Shown one piece after another: positions 46,865 through 55,607 of a DNA stretch of 64,000 bases. Positions within the stretch are counted from its first letter, which is position 1; every line of letters begins with the position of its first letter. The notes under the pieces were generated by a model. That model was not told where the DNA came from, searched no databases, and saw only the letters and a list, made by a program, of their open reading frames with translations. Source of the stretch: Candidatus Woesearchaeota archaeon (GTDB taxonomy: Archaea > Nanobdellota > Nanobdellia > Woesearchaeales > UBA525). The stretch lies in contig DAHXMN010000001.1 in the NCBI GenBank assembly GCA_027371725.1, forward strand, positions 1-64,000. Reading direction: 5' to 3'. A program made the position numbers and the translations under genes.

Positions 46865-47242
46865 CTAGCGGGACGGTGCGTTGTCGGCACGGAGCGCCTC
46901 GAGATAAAGCCCGTAACGCGCAGGCTGCCAGAGCTCGTAATGGTCCTCCAGTCGGACGAGGCACGCCTCTTCCTTGATGCCTGCACGCGCCGCCTGCTTT
47001 TCCGGGAGGCTGAGCAGGATGCCCTTGTTTATCGGCACCCCGATTGCGCTCCCGCATACAGTCCCCCTCGGCGCCTTCCCTCTCGCGTAGAGCTCGATGT
47101 GGAGGAAGAGCTGTCGCGGGAAGGTGACGAGGTCGTCGCAGCAGAGCGCAGCATCTACCTGTCCTTCGAGCGTTCCGCTCGGCACCAGGACGCCGTGCGA
47201 GGTGATCTTGCAGACGGTCTCTTTTCGCGGTCCTGTTCGCAT
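46865..47242 (-). CDS. Conserved-looking hypothetical protein in a divergent pair
   Basis: A 125-residue soluble protein starting MRTGPRKETVCKITSHGVLV with a mixed alpha/beta pattern and several Cys. VTFPRQLFLHIELYARG and EKQAARAGIKEEACLVRLED are typical folded segments. It has no membrane helices. The start is chosen at the ATG 47242; a GTG at 47251 lies closer to the expected start behind the reverse TATA CTTATAGATA. I do not recognise a family. It shares an AT-rich intergenic region with an inverted repeat with the divergent gene at 47328. Confidence 0.6.
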   Translation of the reverse strand: MRTGPRKETVCKITSHGVLVPSGTLEGQVDAALCCDDLVTFPRQLFLHIELYARGKAPRGTVCGSAIGVPINKGILLSLPEKQAARAGIKEEACLVRLEDHYELWQPARYGLYLEALRADNAPSR

Positions 47243-47268
47243 CTTCGGCACCCCGGCACAAGATATTA

Positions 47269-47296
47269 ATTATCTATAAGTAGTTAATTAGATAAT
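47269..47296. promoter_or_regulatory. Inverted repeat between divergent genes
   Basis: ATTATCTA (47269-47276) and TAGATAAT (47289-47296) form perfect 8-bp arms with a 12-bp spacer, embedded in the AT-rich promoter region. It overlaps the reverse TATA box and touches the forward TATA ATATTTATAAAT, so a bound protein could control both genes. Confidence 0.6.
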
Positions 47297-47327
47297 ATTT
47301 ATAAATTTGCGCCTTCTCCGAATAGTG

Positions 47328-47822
47328 ATGGAACGACCCGCAATCTCACCGATCGTCAAGCCCGGCCACTACACGCACGTCTCAGCCTCGGAGATGCTCG
47401 ACCAGCTCCTCACCGAGAACCTGGGACTCGCCGTCGCCGTGGCCACGTTCAAGCCGGACCCGTTCAATCCGCTCTTCAACGAGTACGGGCTCGGCCATCT
47501 CACGCACCCGTTCCTCGTCAATGACGCCACGAACCGCGCGTACAGCCGCTTCCTCTCAGAACATGCTGTCGGCGCCTCGGCCATCATCATTCCCGGCACC
47601 GCACCAAGCGCACAGGATCTCGTGGTGCCGACCGCTCAATGGCTGAAGAGGCTCGGCCTGAATGCGGAACCTTTCCCCCAGGCATCTTATTCAGACCGCG
47701 ATGTCAACCGTTCGGTCATGCTCTTCCGGGATGGCCGCATGGAGATCAAGACGCAGTACGCCCGCAAAGACCCCCGTCTCGCACCGATCCTCTTCGATTT
47801 CAGGGAGCGACGGTTCGCGTAA
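47328..47822 (+). CDS. Hypothetical protein
   Basis: A 164-residue soluble protein starting MERPAISPIVKPGHYTHVSA. It has LLTENLGLAVAVATFKPDPF, SRFLSEHAVGASAIIIPGTA and LPVF-like strands, and looks like a single alpha/beta domain without Cys clusters or membrane helices. TATTTATAAAT (47295-47305) stands 25 bases before the ATG, so the transcript is leaderless. Family not recognised. Confidence 0.68.
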   Translation: MERPAISPIVKPGHYTHVSASEMLDQLLTENLGLAVAVATFKPDPFNPLFNEYGLGHLTHPFLVNDATNRAYSRFLSEHAVGASAIIIPGTAPSAQDLVVPTAQWLKRLGLNAEPFPQASYSDRDVNRSVMLFRDGRMEIKTQYARKDPRLAPILFDFRERRFA

Positions 47823-48038
47823 CCCTCTTGGGCACGACAAGCCCTGTCGGCATCATCGCCGTGGGCTGCTCGCGTATCGCTCTAGCGACTGAATGGCCTC
47901 CTCCCCGTAGGGGGCAACCCCCTCGTCGGCCTTCGCCGTTCTCTTCGTCACGCTCGCCCTTTGGTCGACGGCGATGATGATGTCGACACGCCTGGCACGA
48001 CAAAAAGATTTATAAAGCGTTCCCAGTTCACGCGACGC
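47823..48038. other. GC-rich intergenic stretch with a possible dispersed repeat
   Basis: Sequence at about 47865-47985 resembles 56236-56450 (shared GCCTCCTCCCC, and a CGTT..CTCGCC..TTTGG block). It contains the hairpin AGGGGG-CAA-CCCCCT. The end holds the rpoL promoter GATTTATAAAG (48008-48018). Confidence 0.4.
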
Positions 48039-48308
48039 ATGGAACTGAACGTTCTCGAAAAGAAGAAATACCGACTCATCTTCGAGTTGCCGGGCGCAGA
48101 CCACACGCTCTGCAACGCCCTCAAGACTGAGCTGTGGAACGATGGCGACGTCAAGGTGGCGACGTACACGATCAACCACCCTCTGGTCGCCGTGCCCAAG
48201 TTCATCCTCGAGACGAAGGGCAAGGATGCGGCCGAGGCGCTCGTCGAGGCGATTGGCCGGCTCCAGAAGCAGTTCAAGTCCTTCGCGACCGTGCTCGCCA
48301 AGGTCTGA
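48039..48308 (+). CDS. rpoL: DNA-directed RNA polymerase subunit L (Rpo11)
   Basis: An 89-residue protein with the Rpo11/RPB11 fold: MELNVLEKKKYRLIFELPGA, DHTLCNALKTELW, VATYTINHPLVAVPKFILET and a final helix with EAIGRLQKQFKSF. Asp-His-Thr-Leu near the N-terminus is the signature of the D-L heterodimer platform of archaeal RNA polymerase. GATTTATAAAG (48008-48018) is an ideal TATA box 25 bases ahead of the ATG, so the mRNA is leaderless. Confidence 0.96.
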   Translation: MELNVLEKKKYRLIFELPGADHTLCNALKTELWNDGDVKVATYTINHPLVAVPKFILETKGKDAAEALVEAIGRLQKQFKSFATVLAKV

Positions 48309-48616
48309 GGCCTGCCGTCCACTACGTTCTTTGTTCTCTCCGTTCTTCTCTTCTTGCTCTACGTTCTTCACGTCCATCCTTACTGCGTCCGTTCTCGTTT
48401 CCGGGAATGCCGCCTTGGAACAATGCCCCGCGGCGCGCTTGGCACCGCAGTGCCAATCCGCTACGCGCGTTGCGGACAATCTGCCCGGACCGGAGGGAGA
48501 GCAATATCTCCGCGGCACTCCCGGAAACGTCTTTTTCCCCGTTTCCTGTCATTTTCATCAACTGTTGGCCGTCCTTTAGCAGAACATTTTTTAAGGCGGG
48601 AAGCAATAGACCTCCT
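48309..48616. other. 308-base gap without recognised gene
   Basis: I see no supported gene. Several frames are open, but their codon patterns are not protein-like. ATTTTTTAAGG (48588-48598) near the end serves as promoter for the AMMECR1 gene. Confidence 0.6.
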
Positions 48617-49177
48617 ATGGATGAACGAGTCGGTACGCTCTTGATACGCTTGGCGCGACAGGCCATCGAGACCGCATTCACGAAGCGCGAAATCGACCTC
48701 TCGCAGTACAAGACTGAGAAACAGCTGGCTGGACGGCTCGGCGTCTTCGTCACCCTCACGAAGGACGAGGAATTACGCGGGTGCATCGGCTTCGTCGAAG
48801 GCGAACTTCCCCTGTATGGGGGTGTCGTCCACGCCGCCAGGGCGGCCGCGTTCGACGACCCACGGTTCCCCTCGCTCGAGCCCGAGGAGCTCGGCGAGGT
48901 CAGGGTCGAGGTGAGCGTCCTCACCCCGCCCAAGCGGATCAAGGTTCGGAACCCGGAAGAGTACCTGGGGAAGGTCCGTGTCGGCCGCGACGGCCTCATC
49001 ATCCGGAAAGGATTCTACTCGGGACTGCTGCTGCCGCAGGTGCCGGCCGAGTACGGGTGGAGCGTCGAGACGTATCTCGAGCACCTCTGCCTGAAAGCGG
49101 GGCTGGAGCCGAAGGCGTGGAAGGAGAAAGGCGTCGAAATAGAGGCGTTCCAGGCAGAGATCTTCTCAGAGAAGTAA
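48617..49177 (+). CDS. AMMECR1-family protein
   Basis: A 186-residue protein with the family's hallmark ELRGCIGFVEGELPL, flanked by KQLAGRLGVFVTLTKDE and FDDPRFPSLEPEELGEVRVE. It ends with QVPAEYGWSVETYLEHLCLK and a long helix. The family is universal in archaea and eukaryotes. Its enzymatic role is still undefined, although MEMO/radical-SAM neighbours are common elsewhere (not here). An upstream TATA-like sequence is about 25 bases before the ATG at 48617. Confidence 0.94.
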   Translation: MDERVGTLLIRLARQAIETAFTKREIDLSQYKTEKQLAGRLGVFVTLTKDEELRGCIGFVEGELPLYGGVVHAARAAAFDDPRFPSLEPEELGEVRVEVSVLTPPKRIKVRNPEEYLGKVRVGRDGLIIRKGFYSGLLLPQVPAEYGWSVETYLEHLCLKAGLEPKAWKEKGVEIEAFQAEIFSEK

Positions 49178-49395
49178 GCGTCTTGAGCATTCTCTGACTC
49201 ATCCGGAATATGCTGGTGATGTCTGCTGCCGTACTGTTTATTGATAATTTCCTGCAACACAGATATCGCGAAGAGAATAATGGGTGGGGTGTAGATTCCT
49301 TTTCGGTTCTTTCCAAGATAGTCTATGACTCTTCGGAACCCCGAAATATGCCCTGAATCCACATCATCAAGGAATCTATGGCGCACAAGAGATGC

Positions 49396-49947
49396 CTACT
49401 CCGCGTCCCGGACGCAAGACGAGCAGACGAGCAGCCCGCGTATCGTCGAGAGCCTGTTCGAGAAATTGCCGCAGAGGTTGCATTCGCCCTGCTTGAACTC
49501 CGCGACGGGCTTCCGGTGGGCCTCGCGGATCTCGTACTTGTCCACGATGAGGTCGAACAATTCCGGTTCGATGCGGAGGATGTCCTTGACGGTGATGAAA
49601 CCGACGAGGTTCCCGTCATCCAGCACGGGCAGGTGACGGACGTCGAGCTCTCGCATCAGGTTGAGGGCGTCGAAGACGTCCATGCCCGGGCCGGCAGTCG
49701 CCATCTCGGACGCAGGCGTCATGATCCGGCTGACCGGCGTCTTCTGGACGTCCATCGCCTCCACCATGGCTTTCCGCACCAGGTCGAACTCGGTCACGAT
49801 GCCCGCAAGTTCCTCGCCTCGCTTGAGGAGGACGCTGCCTACCTTCTTCTCTTTCATCAGCCGTGCGACGGCGTGGAGCGAGTCCTCGGCCGCGGCCGTA
49901 ATCGGCCGCGTCGTCATGGCGTCGATGACCTTGTACCCTGTCCGCAT
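49396..49947 (-). CDS. CBS-domain pair protein with C-terminal zinc ribbon
   Basis: A 183-residue protein from the ATG at 49947 (MRTGYKVIDAMTTRP). Two CBS motifs follow: ARLMKEKKVGSVLLKRGEEL with AGIVTEFDLVRKAM, and NLMRELDVRHLPVLDDGNLV with GFITVKDILR. The C-terminus carries a CNLCGN...LLVCSSCVRD zinc ribbon. CBS pairs bind adenosine nucleotides and regulate linked functions; the zinc ribbon may bind nucleic acid or protein. The frame extends to 50058, but the residues before Met are not protein-like. CTTATTTAAAG (49991-50001) is a possible promoter. Confidence 0.88.
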   Translation of the reverse strand: MRTGYKVIDAMTTRPITAAAEDSLHAVARLMKEKKVGSVLLKRGEELAGIVTEFDLVRKAMVEAMDVQKTPVSRIMTPASEMATAGPGMDVFDALNLMRELDVRHLPVLDDGNLVGFITVKDILRIEPELFDLIVDKYEIREAHRKPVAEFKQGECNLCGNFSNRLSTIRGLLVCSSCVRDAE

Positions 49948-50099
49948 GGCAACTACCCCGTCCGAATATCCTGTCCGTGCACAGGGAAGCATCTTATTTA
50001 AAGTTGCCGCCGGCCGGCTTCCCGACGGAGAAAGGGATGAACGGACGAAGAGCGCCATTCAGAAGATCGCGCCGTTGAAGCCGTCGATGAACGGCGTGC

Positions 50100-50348
50100 C
50101 TAGAACGCGAGATGCAGGAAATGGAGTATCAGTACCGCGGCGAAGCCGAAGATGCCGAAGACCGCAGTGAGGAGGACGCTCCACACGTCGATGATGAGTG
50201 AGGGCACCACGAGCTGGATCGCATAGAGCGCGAAGAACCCGATGATCGAGTTGACGGCGAGGAGCAGGCCGGTCTTGATCCCCCACCAGAGCAGTCCGAG
50301 GAGCAGGAAGAGGAGGACGATGCCGACAAGGATCAGCCAGAGGTACAT
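50100..50348 (-). CDS. BofA-like small membrane protein
   Basis: An 82-residue protein with three hydrophobic stretches, starting MYLWLILVGIVLLFLLLGLL. The conserved part GLLLAVNSIIGFFALYAIQL matches the sigma-K processing inhibitor BofA family pattern (K-x-N-s-i-x-G), known from spore-formers but also widespread in archaea with unknown role. AATATAAACC (50368-50377) on the reverse strand is the TATA box. Confidence 0.82.
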   Translation of the reverse strand: MYLWLILVGIVLLFLLLGLLWWGIKTGLLLAVNSIIGFFALYAIQLVVPSLIIDVWSVLLTAVFGIFGFAAVLILHFLHLAF

Positions 50349-50454
50349 GGTTACGGTTTGCCGACAGTGGTTTATATTTCTTTCCCCAATCCGCTCACAA
50401 GAGTCCTCTCAACAAACTAAAAAATTTATATACTATTCATGAGTAATTACAATT

Positions 50455-50862
50455 ATGCGTCTTTATCGAAGAATCGCACCCCATGCGCTCCTGCTCGGCG
50501 CTGCAGGGCTCGGTCTCGTCGGTTGCTCTGAGCAATCCGCTCAGAGACGACCAATGGCCGAAAACAAGCCGAAACCGATGGAATCGATGTATATGCGCGG
50601 AACCCTCAAATCCGAGCGCTTCCAGAAGAACCCGGCTGACCCGAATGAGTATTTCTTCACGCTCACGACCGAGAACGGATTCAAGATGTTTGAATGCTAT
50701 GGTGATGAGGAGGCTCAGATGATGGATGCCTTGCTCGATCCGGGAGATGAAGTTAAGATCGAGATCCCCGAAAGGGAACGGAAGTACAATCGTTTTTGTA
50801 TCGATCTCGGCGATATCGTCGAGCTCAATGGGAAGCAGCCTTTCCCTCGGAGAACATCATAG
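50455..50862 (+). CDS. Predicted lipoprotein
   Basis: A 135-residue exported protein. The N-terminal RRIAPHALLLGAAGLGLVGC is a signal with a lipobox (L-V-G-C) at residues 21-24, so Cys24 is likely lipid-modified. The mature domain (MRGTLKSERFQKNPADPNEY, VELNGKQPFP) is beta-rich, perhaps OB-like. No family is recognised. AAAAATTTATATAC (50420-50433) is the TATA box, about 25 bases before the ATG. Confidence 0.72.
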   Translation: MRLYRRIAPHALLLGAAGLGLVGCSEQSAQRRPMAENKPKPMESMYMRGTLKSERFQKNPADPNEYFFTLTTENGFKMFECYGDEEAQMMDALLDPGDEVKIEIPERERKYNRFCIDLGDIVELNGKQPFPRRTS

Positions 50863-50888
50863 CCTTACGTTCTTAAGCGCTCCGGTTC

Positions 50889-51650
50889 TTAAGCGCTCTG
50901 ACGCAGTCTCGTCCACAGCAGCGCTACCGTCCGTCGCGCGAGCGGCTCGAGGTTCCGGCAGTCCGCTTCGTTGTACTGGATGAGGAGGTCGAGCAGCTCC
51001 TTCTCCTCGGTGACACGGTACTCGTACCACAGGAGGGCGGCGTCAGCGCCGCTGAACCCTTCGATCTCCTCCCCTCGGCGTATATCGAAGACGCGCTCGA
51101 TCGTCTTGAGGCCGCCGGCCAGGCCGAGGCGGGCGCAGACGTGACGGAGGTCGACGTGGATCGCGTCCGGCGGCAGGACGCCGCCGAAGTACCGCTCGAT
51201 GATCGGCAGGTCGAAGCTGCTCCCGTTGAACGTTATGAAGACCTTATAATGCGAGAAGAGATCCCGTACGAGTTCCTTCTCGAGATTCGTCCCTTTGACG
51301 AAGCAGTAGTACCTCTGGCCGTCCCACGCGCCGAGCACGGTGATGTCGCCGTACCGCTCGGCGGTCTCGATGTCGACGTAGAGGCACTCCTCGCTGAAGA
51401 GGTGATAGAGCCGCCAGTGCTCGTTCCGTGGCAGGAGCGCGGCGAGGGCACGATGGTCCTTCTCTTCGAGCAGTCCTTCGAACTCCTTGATCTTGAGCTC
51501 ATAGAACGTCTTCCGGGACATCCCGATGCCCCGTATCCGTTTCCGTTCGCGGAACGAGTTCCAATCGGCTATCCCTTCGTCCCAGAGTTTCCGTTCCATC
51601 GCCCGGCTCACCCGGTCGAGGAAGATGAATGATTGCGTGAGCGGCTCCAT
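50889..51650 (-). CDS. RNase H-like DEDD 3'-5' exonuclease (YprB type)
   Basis: A 253-residue protein from the ATG at 51650 (MEPLTQSFIFLDRVSRAMER). The DEDD motifs are ECLYVDIETAERYGD, FITFNGSSFDLPIIERYFG and IQYNEADCRNLEPL, matching exo I, II and III of the RNase_H_2/YprB family. About 85 N-terminal residues form a helical extension. It probably processes RNA or single-stranded DNA. It lies just downstream of the deoxyhypusine synthase gene (23 bases). Confidence 0.85.
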   Translation of the reverse strand: MEPLTQSFIFLDRVSRAMERKLWDEGIADWNSFRERKRIRGIGMSRKTFYELKIKEFEGLLEEKDHRALAALLPRNEHWRLYHLFSEECLYVDIETAERYGDITVLGAWDGQRYYCFVKGTNLEKELVRDLFSHYKVFITFNGSSFDLPIIERYFGGVLPPDAIHVDLRHVCARLGLAGGLKTIERVFDIRRGEEIEGFSGADAALLWYEYRVTEEKELLDLLIQYNEADCRNLEPLARRTVALLWTRLRQSA

Positions 51651-51673
51651 CCGGGAAACACGGAAAAAACCGT

Positions 51674-52699
51674 TTATAACTGCTGTGCCTGGCTGTCCAG
51701 TGGCTTCGCGAACGTCGCCGCCATGAGGAGCGGGAACACGATCGTGGCGTCGCAGTGGACCTTGACTGCAGGGGTGCGGGGCTTGATCTTCCCCCACGTG
51801 ATGGCTTCGTCGATCCTTGCACCGGAGTCGGAGCCGTCATACTCCTCGGCGGTGTTGATATAGACCGCGTAGTCCAGCCCTTCGCGGAAGATGCACGCGT
51901 TGAGGATGTAGTGCTTCGCCACGCCCGCGCCCAGGATGATCGCGCCGGCCTTCTCCGCGTTCAGCGCGAGCTTCACGATGAGGTCGGTGTCCCGGCTCAC
52001 GTCGACGGTGAACTCCTTGTGCTGCTGCCGGAAGAAATGGATCAGGTCGCCGAGCGAGCCGTCCATCGGCGCCGGGCAGATGACTGGGATGCTGTTCTTC
52101 GCGGCCCAGTACAGGTAGGACTCCTCGTGGTTCGGCAGTTCCGCGACCGCTCCCCCCAGTGAGCGGTTCAACTCGTGCGTCGCGACCGCCGCAGGCAATC
52201 CCTTGAGGACCTGCTGCATGAACTTGTCGAAATACGCGTACCTATCGTTCGGCACGAAGATGTTCCCTGTCCGGTTGATCCCGTTCTCGAAGAGCTGCTC
52301 GCCCGGCGCGTCGAAGCTGCCGACGACGAAGGGCTTCAGGCACTTGATGGCGTCCTCCTCGATGCCGCCGGCGGTGGTGACGATGCAGCTGACGAGCCCG
52401 TGCTTCGCGAGGAAGGTCAAGGCTTCCCGGTTGCCGCTGCTCACCATGTTGCTGGTGCAGCCGAGGAAAATCGTGGCTTTCTCGCGTCGCATGATGTTGA
52501 CGACGTCGATCGCCTTCGCGAGGTTCGCGGCCTGGAACCCGGTCGTCGCGAGCGCTTTGACGAACGCGTCCAGGTCGAAGCCGTCCGTGGCGTTGCGTTC
52601 GTAGCCGTATCCCCTGATCGCAGGGAGGTGGTCGAGGCTGGCGATGTTCCGCAGGCCGTCGTACTGCGCGTGTTTCCCTTTCTCTTTCGTGAGTTTCAT
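51674..52699 (-). CDS. dys: Deoxyhypusine synthase
   Basis: A 341-residue enzyme that transfers the aminobutyl group of spermidine to a lysine of aIF5A. The family features are MRREKATIFLGCTSNMVSSG, VTTAGGIEEDAIKCLKPFV, GAGVAKHYILNACIFREGLD and the active-site region SDSGARIDEAITWGKIK with the catalytic Lys. Length matches other archaeal members, so the enzyme is complete. The reverse-strand upstream region contains AT-rich sequence suitable for a promoter. No aIF5A gene is in the window. Confidence 0.96.
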   Translation of the reverse strand: MKLTKEKGKHAQYDGLRNIASLDHLPAIRGYGYERNATDGFDLDAFVKALATTGFQAANLAKAIDVVNIMRREKATIFLGCTSNMVSSGNREALTFLAKHGLVSCIVTTAGGIEEDAIKCLKPFVVGSFDAPGEQLFENGINRTGNIFVPNDRYAYFDKFMQQVLKGLPAAVATHELNRSLGGAVAELPNHEESYLYWAAKNSIPVICPAPMDGSLGDLIHFFRQQHKEFTVDVSRDTDLIVKLALNAEKAGAIILGAGVAKHYILNACIFREGLDYAVYINTAEEYDGSDSGARIDEAITWGKIKPRTPAVKVHCDATIVFPLLMAATFAKPLDSQAQQL

Positions 52700-52969
52700 G
52701 GATGATCCCTCTGTGTTCTTCAGTCAGTTTTTATTCTTATACAACAAAACCCCGTTAATGACCGTCAAAAACCGATTAATCAGTTATTCTTAATTTTTTA
52801 TTAATTTATACAACGTTGACCGTCGTACTCAGAACTGGCGATGACTCGGCTCAGCTGCCGGACTTCCGCACGGAATCATGGGTCGCCATTCCCCTTGGGA
52901 AGTGTTGAGCTCCTTAAAAAAGTGATTGTTTATAAAGGAGGGGTTCCCTAATTCTTTTAGGATGGCCTG

Positions 52970-53209
52970 ATGCGGGATTCGGCTCGGAGGCGCGAGACGA
53001 TGAGGGACCGACGGACGATCATGGAAGTGGTCATGGGCTTCTGGCTGGGTGTTGGCCTGATGAGCATCATCAACGTATGGAAGATCACGCAGAGCGCGAA
53101 CCCGGTCCTCTACTCCTGGATCATGTTCGGCATCTCGATATTCTTCATCCTGATATGCCTGATCTATCTGATCGCCGCAAGGGCTGCGAAAAGCACGCAT
53201 AAGACATAA
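52970..53209 (+). CDS. Small two-helix membrane protein
   Basis: A 79-residue protein starting MRDSARRRETMRDRRTIMEV with a basic N-terminus and two hydrophobic helices (about 22-40 and 47-70), ending RAAKSTHKT. Function unknown. GTTTATAAAGG (52928-52938) is the TATA box; translation may begin at 52970 or at the ATG 53000. Confidence 0.62.
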   Translation: MRDSARRRETMRDRRTIMEVVMGFWLGVGLMSIINVWKITQSANPVLYSWIMFGISIFFILICLIYLIAARAAKSTHKT

Positions 53210-53296
53210 GGGCCGAAAAATCCCCTGTCATCCTTTGGAGGGTTTCCGGGAATCCGCGGCATAGCTTCTTTAAAAGGGGCATCTTGAAGCGTATTG

Positions 53297-53749
53297 ATGC
53301 TCACGGACAACCACTTCGCCATCCTCGCCAAGCTCCGCGAAGACAGCAGGATGAGCCTCGCCAGGATCGGGCGGGAGACCGGCCTGCCGACCAGCACGGT
53401 CTTCGACCACTATCGGGACCTCCAGAAGCGGGCGATTGCGCGCCATGTCACTATCCCTGACTTCGGCCGGCTCGGCTACCCGCTCCGGAAACGGTACCTG
53501 CTCCGCACGGCCGACCGGAAACGGACGCTCGCCTGGCTCAAGGGTCATCCGAACGTGAACGACGTCTACCGCGTGGACAGCCATGACGCTTTTTTCGAGG
53601 CGTACTTCTCCGATGTCAACGCCGCGGAAGAGTTCAAAGCCAGCCTCCGGCAAGAGCTCAAGCCGCAGGAGCTGAAGGAGTTCGATATCCTCGAAGAGCT
53701 CAAGCATGAGGTGTTCGTCGTGAAGAACAGCGTTAGAGCTTCAGCGTAA
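53297..53749 (+). CDS. Lrp/AsnC-type winged-helix regulator
   Basis: A 150-residue protein. The N-terminal HTH is LTDNHFAILAKLREDSRMSL with ARIGRETGLPTSTVFDHYRD, followed by a C-terminal domain with HPNVNDVYRVDSHDAFFEAY resembling an Lrp-like ligand module. It probably controls metabolism or stress genes. CTTCTTTAAAAGG (53265-53277) provides a promoter. It converges on a membrane-HTH gene with a 17-base overlap of the 3' ends. Confidence 0.82.
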   Translation: MLTDNHFAILAKLREDSRMSLARIGRETGLPTSTVFDHYRDLQKRAIARHVTIPDFGRLGYPLRKRYLLRTADRKRTLAWLKGHPNVNDVYRVDSHDAFFEAYFSDVNAAEEFKASLRQELKPQELKEFDILEELKHEVFVVKNSVRASA

Positions 53750-54143
53750 TCAGGTTCGTGTAGCCGTGCTTCCGTTTCTGGATGATGCCCCTGCTTTCCA
53801 GGGTCGCGATGACGCGGCTCGTCTTGACCGCGCTCAGTTGCGTCAGGGTGGCGAGGAACTTCTGCTCCACCTCCTTCCGCTCCATGAGAGTGCGGAGGAC
53901 CTTCCGCTCGTCCGTCGGCAGGACGGCGAGGAGCTTCTCGACGCGCCGGTCGTCCAGCTTGTCGCTGAAGAGGTAGACGACGAAGCCGCCGACGCCTAAA
54001 GCGAGCAGGGTGGTGCCGTAGAGGAAGAGCGGGTACTGGATCGAGCCGCCCATGTGCGCTAGGTGGTAGAGCGAGAACGCGGTGATCAGGACGCCCAGCC
54101 CGAGGACGAGGGCGCCGGAGATGAGGATCTTCTTGGTTTCCAT
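53733..54143 (-). CDS. Membrane-bound MarR/DUF-type winged-helix regulator
   Basis: A 136-residue protein with two membrane helices (about 5-27 and 36-60), then a cytoplasmic helix-turn-helix: LLAVLPTDERKVLRTLMERK, TLTQLSAVKTSRVIATLESR and GIIQKRKHGYTNLITLKL. It is a compact version of archaeal membrane-anchored regulators, lacking an exported sensor domain. The 3' end overlaps the Lrp-type gene. Confidence 0.8.
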   Translation of the reverse strand: METKKILISGALVLGLGVLITAFSLYHLAHMGGSIQYPLFLYGTTLLALGVGGFVVYLFSDKLDDRRVEKLLAVLPTDERKVLRTLMERKEVEQKFLATLTQLSAVKTSRVIATLESRGIIQKRKHGYTNLITLKL

Positions 54144-54174
54144 CGGTATCGCCGGAGAAAGAGGAGAAAGGTAT

Positions 54175-54528
54175 TTAAGGGTGATGGAGCTGGTGGAGCT
54201 GCCACGCCGCGTCGCTCAGGTTCGCGGGCTTCTCCGTCGGGAAGTCGCCGGTTGCCATCCACTGCTGCATGGTCTCGAAGTCCTGCAGTGAGATCCGGCC
54301 GGAGACGACCGCGTCATGCATCGGGCAGTCGAAGCCCGCCGGGTGGTAGGACGCCGCTTTCGCGTAGTCGCCGCTCGCCATCGCCTGCTGCATCGCCGAG
54401 AAGCCGTCGGCCGAGGCCATCTGCGCGTGCAGCTGGGCCATCGTGTAGTAGCCGCTCGCCGCGACGAGGGCGGCGCCGAGCGCGAGCGCCGCAATCACTG
54501 CGACGAGCACCTTCATCTTCCGTTCCAT
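54175..54528 (-). CDS. Exported small protein with helical repeats
   Basis: From the ATG at 54528 (MERKMKVLVAVIAALALGAA) the product has 117 residues: a signal peptide or anchor followed by helical repeats around GFSAMQQAMASGDYAKAASY and FETMQQWMATGDFPTEKPAN, which share the M-Q-Q-x-M-A-x-G-D-[YF] pattern. It resembles DUF305/haem-copper-exposed small proteins only loosely, so the family remains open. A GGAGGCG ribosome site precedes it. Confidence 0.68.
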   Translation of the reverse strand: MERKMKVLVAVIAALALGAALVAASGYYTMAQLHAQMASADGFSAMQQAMASGDYAKAASYHPAGFDCPMHDAVVSGRISLQDFETMQQWMATGDFPTEKPANLSDAAWQLHQLHHP

Positions 54529-54675
54529 CGATACGCCTCCGGTCCGCGAGAGATGCGGGAAAGCCGACCGGCCATCCGCTCCCGGAACCTCTCTTGCCAC
54601 CATTTCATAAGATGAAACGAAGCATAAGATTACCTGAAATCAAAGAGAAAGGGGCGGAGCAAAGACGTCGCGTGT

Positions 54676-55584
54676 CTACATCTTCTCCAGCCGCTTGATC
54701 CGTTCCTGTATGGGTGGGTGCGTGGAGAAGAGGTTCGTCCAGAAGCCGGTGCGGTCGCGGAAGGGTGTGCTGATGAAGAGGTGCGCGGTGGCGCGGTTCG
54801 CGTGGTCGACGAGCGGGTCCGGGTCCTTCGCGATCTTCTTCAGCGCGGAGGCGAGTCCGGGCGGGTAGCGCGTCAGCATCGCGCCGGACGCATCCGCGAG
54901 GTACTCGCGCTTCCGGCTGACCGCCAGCTTGATCAGCTGCCCGATCAAGGGAGAAAGTATCGCCAGGACCAGCCCGAGCACCATCAGGATGAGCTGCGCC
55001 TGGCCGCCTTCGCGGTCGCGGCGCCCGCCCCAGAGGAACGAGCGCAGCAATATGTCCGATAGCAGCGTCAGCACGGCGACGAGCACAGCCGTCAGGAGCA
55101 TGACTCTAATATCGTAATTCTTGATGTGACTCATCTCGTGCGCGATCACGCCTTCGAGCTCCTGACGGTTCATCGTCTTCAATAAGCCGGTCGTCACGCA
55201 GATCGCGCTGTTCGACGGGTCACGGCCGGTCGCGAACGCGTTCAACGCGCTATCGTCGATGACGTAGCACTTCGGCGTCGGCACGCCGGCAGCAAGAGCC
55301 AAGCCTTCAACGGTGTTGTACAAGTAGGGATACTCCTTCTTCGTCACCGCTCTCGCCCCTGTCGTCGAGAGCACCATGTCACTCCCGGCAAACCATGCGA
55401 TCAGGAAGTAGAGCCCGCCGACGACCAACGCCAGCACGACGCCGCCCAAGAACCCGCCGGGCGCGCCGCTGAACCAGTACCAGCCAATCACGCCGCCGAT
55501 CAGCAGCACGAAGACGAAGAAGAGGAGGATGATCGCTCCCGAGCGGAGCTTGTTCTTCCGCACCTCGTCGAAGAAGGTCGCCAT
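54676..55584 (-). CDS. htpX: HtpX-type membrane zinc metalloprotease
   Basis: A 302-residue M48 protease with four hydrophobic segments (about 15-35, 40-65, 158-180 and 195-220). The active site is GVIAHEMSHIKNYD (H-E-x-x-H, about residue 146-159) and the third ligand lies in KREYLADASGAML. It degrades misfolded membrane proteins. The gene lies 23 bases downstream of lemA, the usual partner, so they form an operon. Confidence 0.95.
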   Translation of the reverse strand: MATFFDEVRKNKLRSGAIILLFFVFVLLIGGVIGWYWFSGAPGGFLGGVVLALVVGGLYFLIAWFAGSDMVLSTTGARAVTKKEYPYLYNTVEGLALAAGVPTPKCYVIDDSALNAFATGRDPSNSAICVTTGLLKTMNRQELEGVIAHEMSHIKNYDIRVMLLTAVLVAVLTLLSDILLRSFLWGGRRDREGGQAQLILMVLGLVLAILSPLIGQLIKLAVSRKREYLADASGAMLTRYPPGLASALKKIAKDPDPLVDHANRATAHLFISTPFRDRTGFWTNLFSTHPPIQERIKRLEKM

Positions 55585-55607
55585 CGAATCTCACCGAAAA
55601 AAACTGT

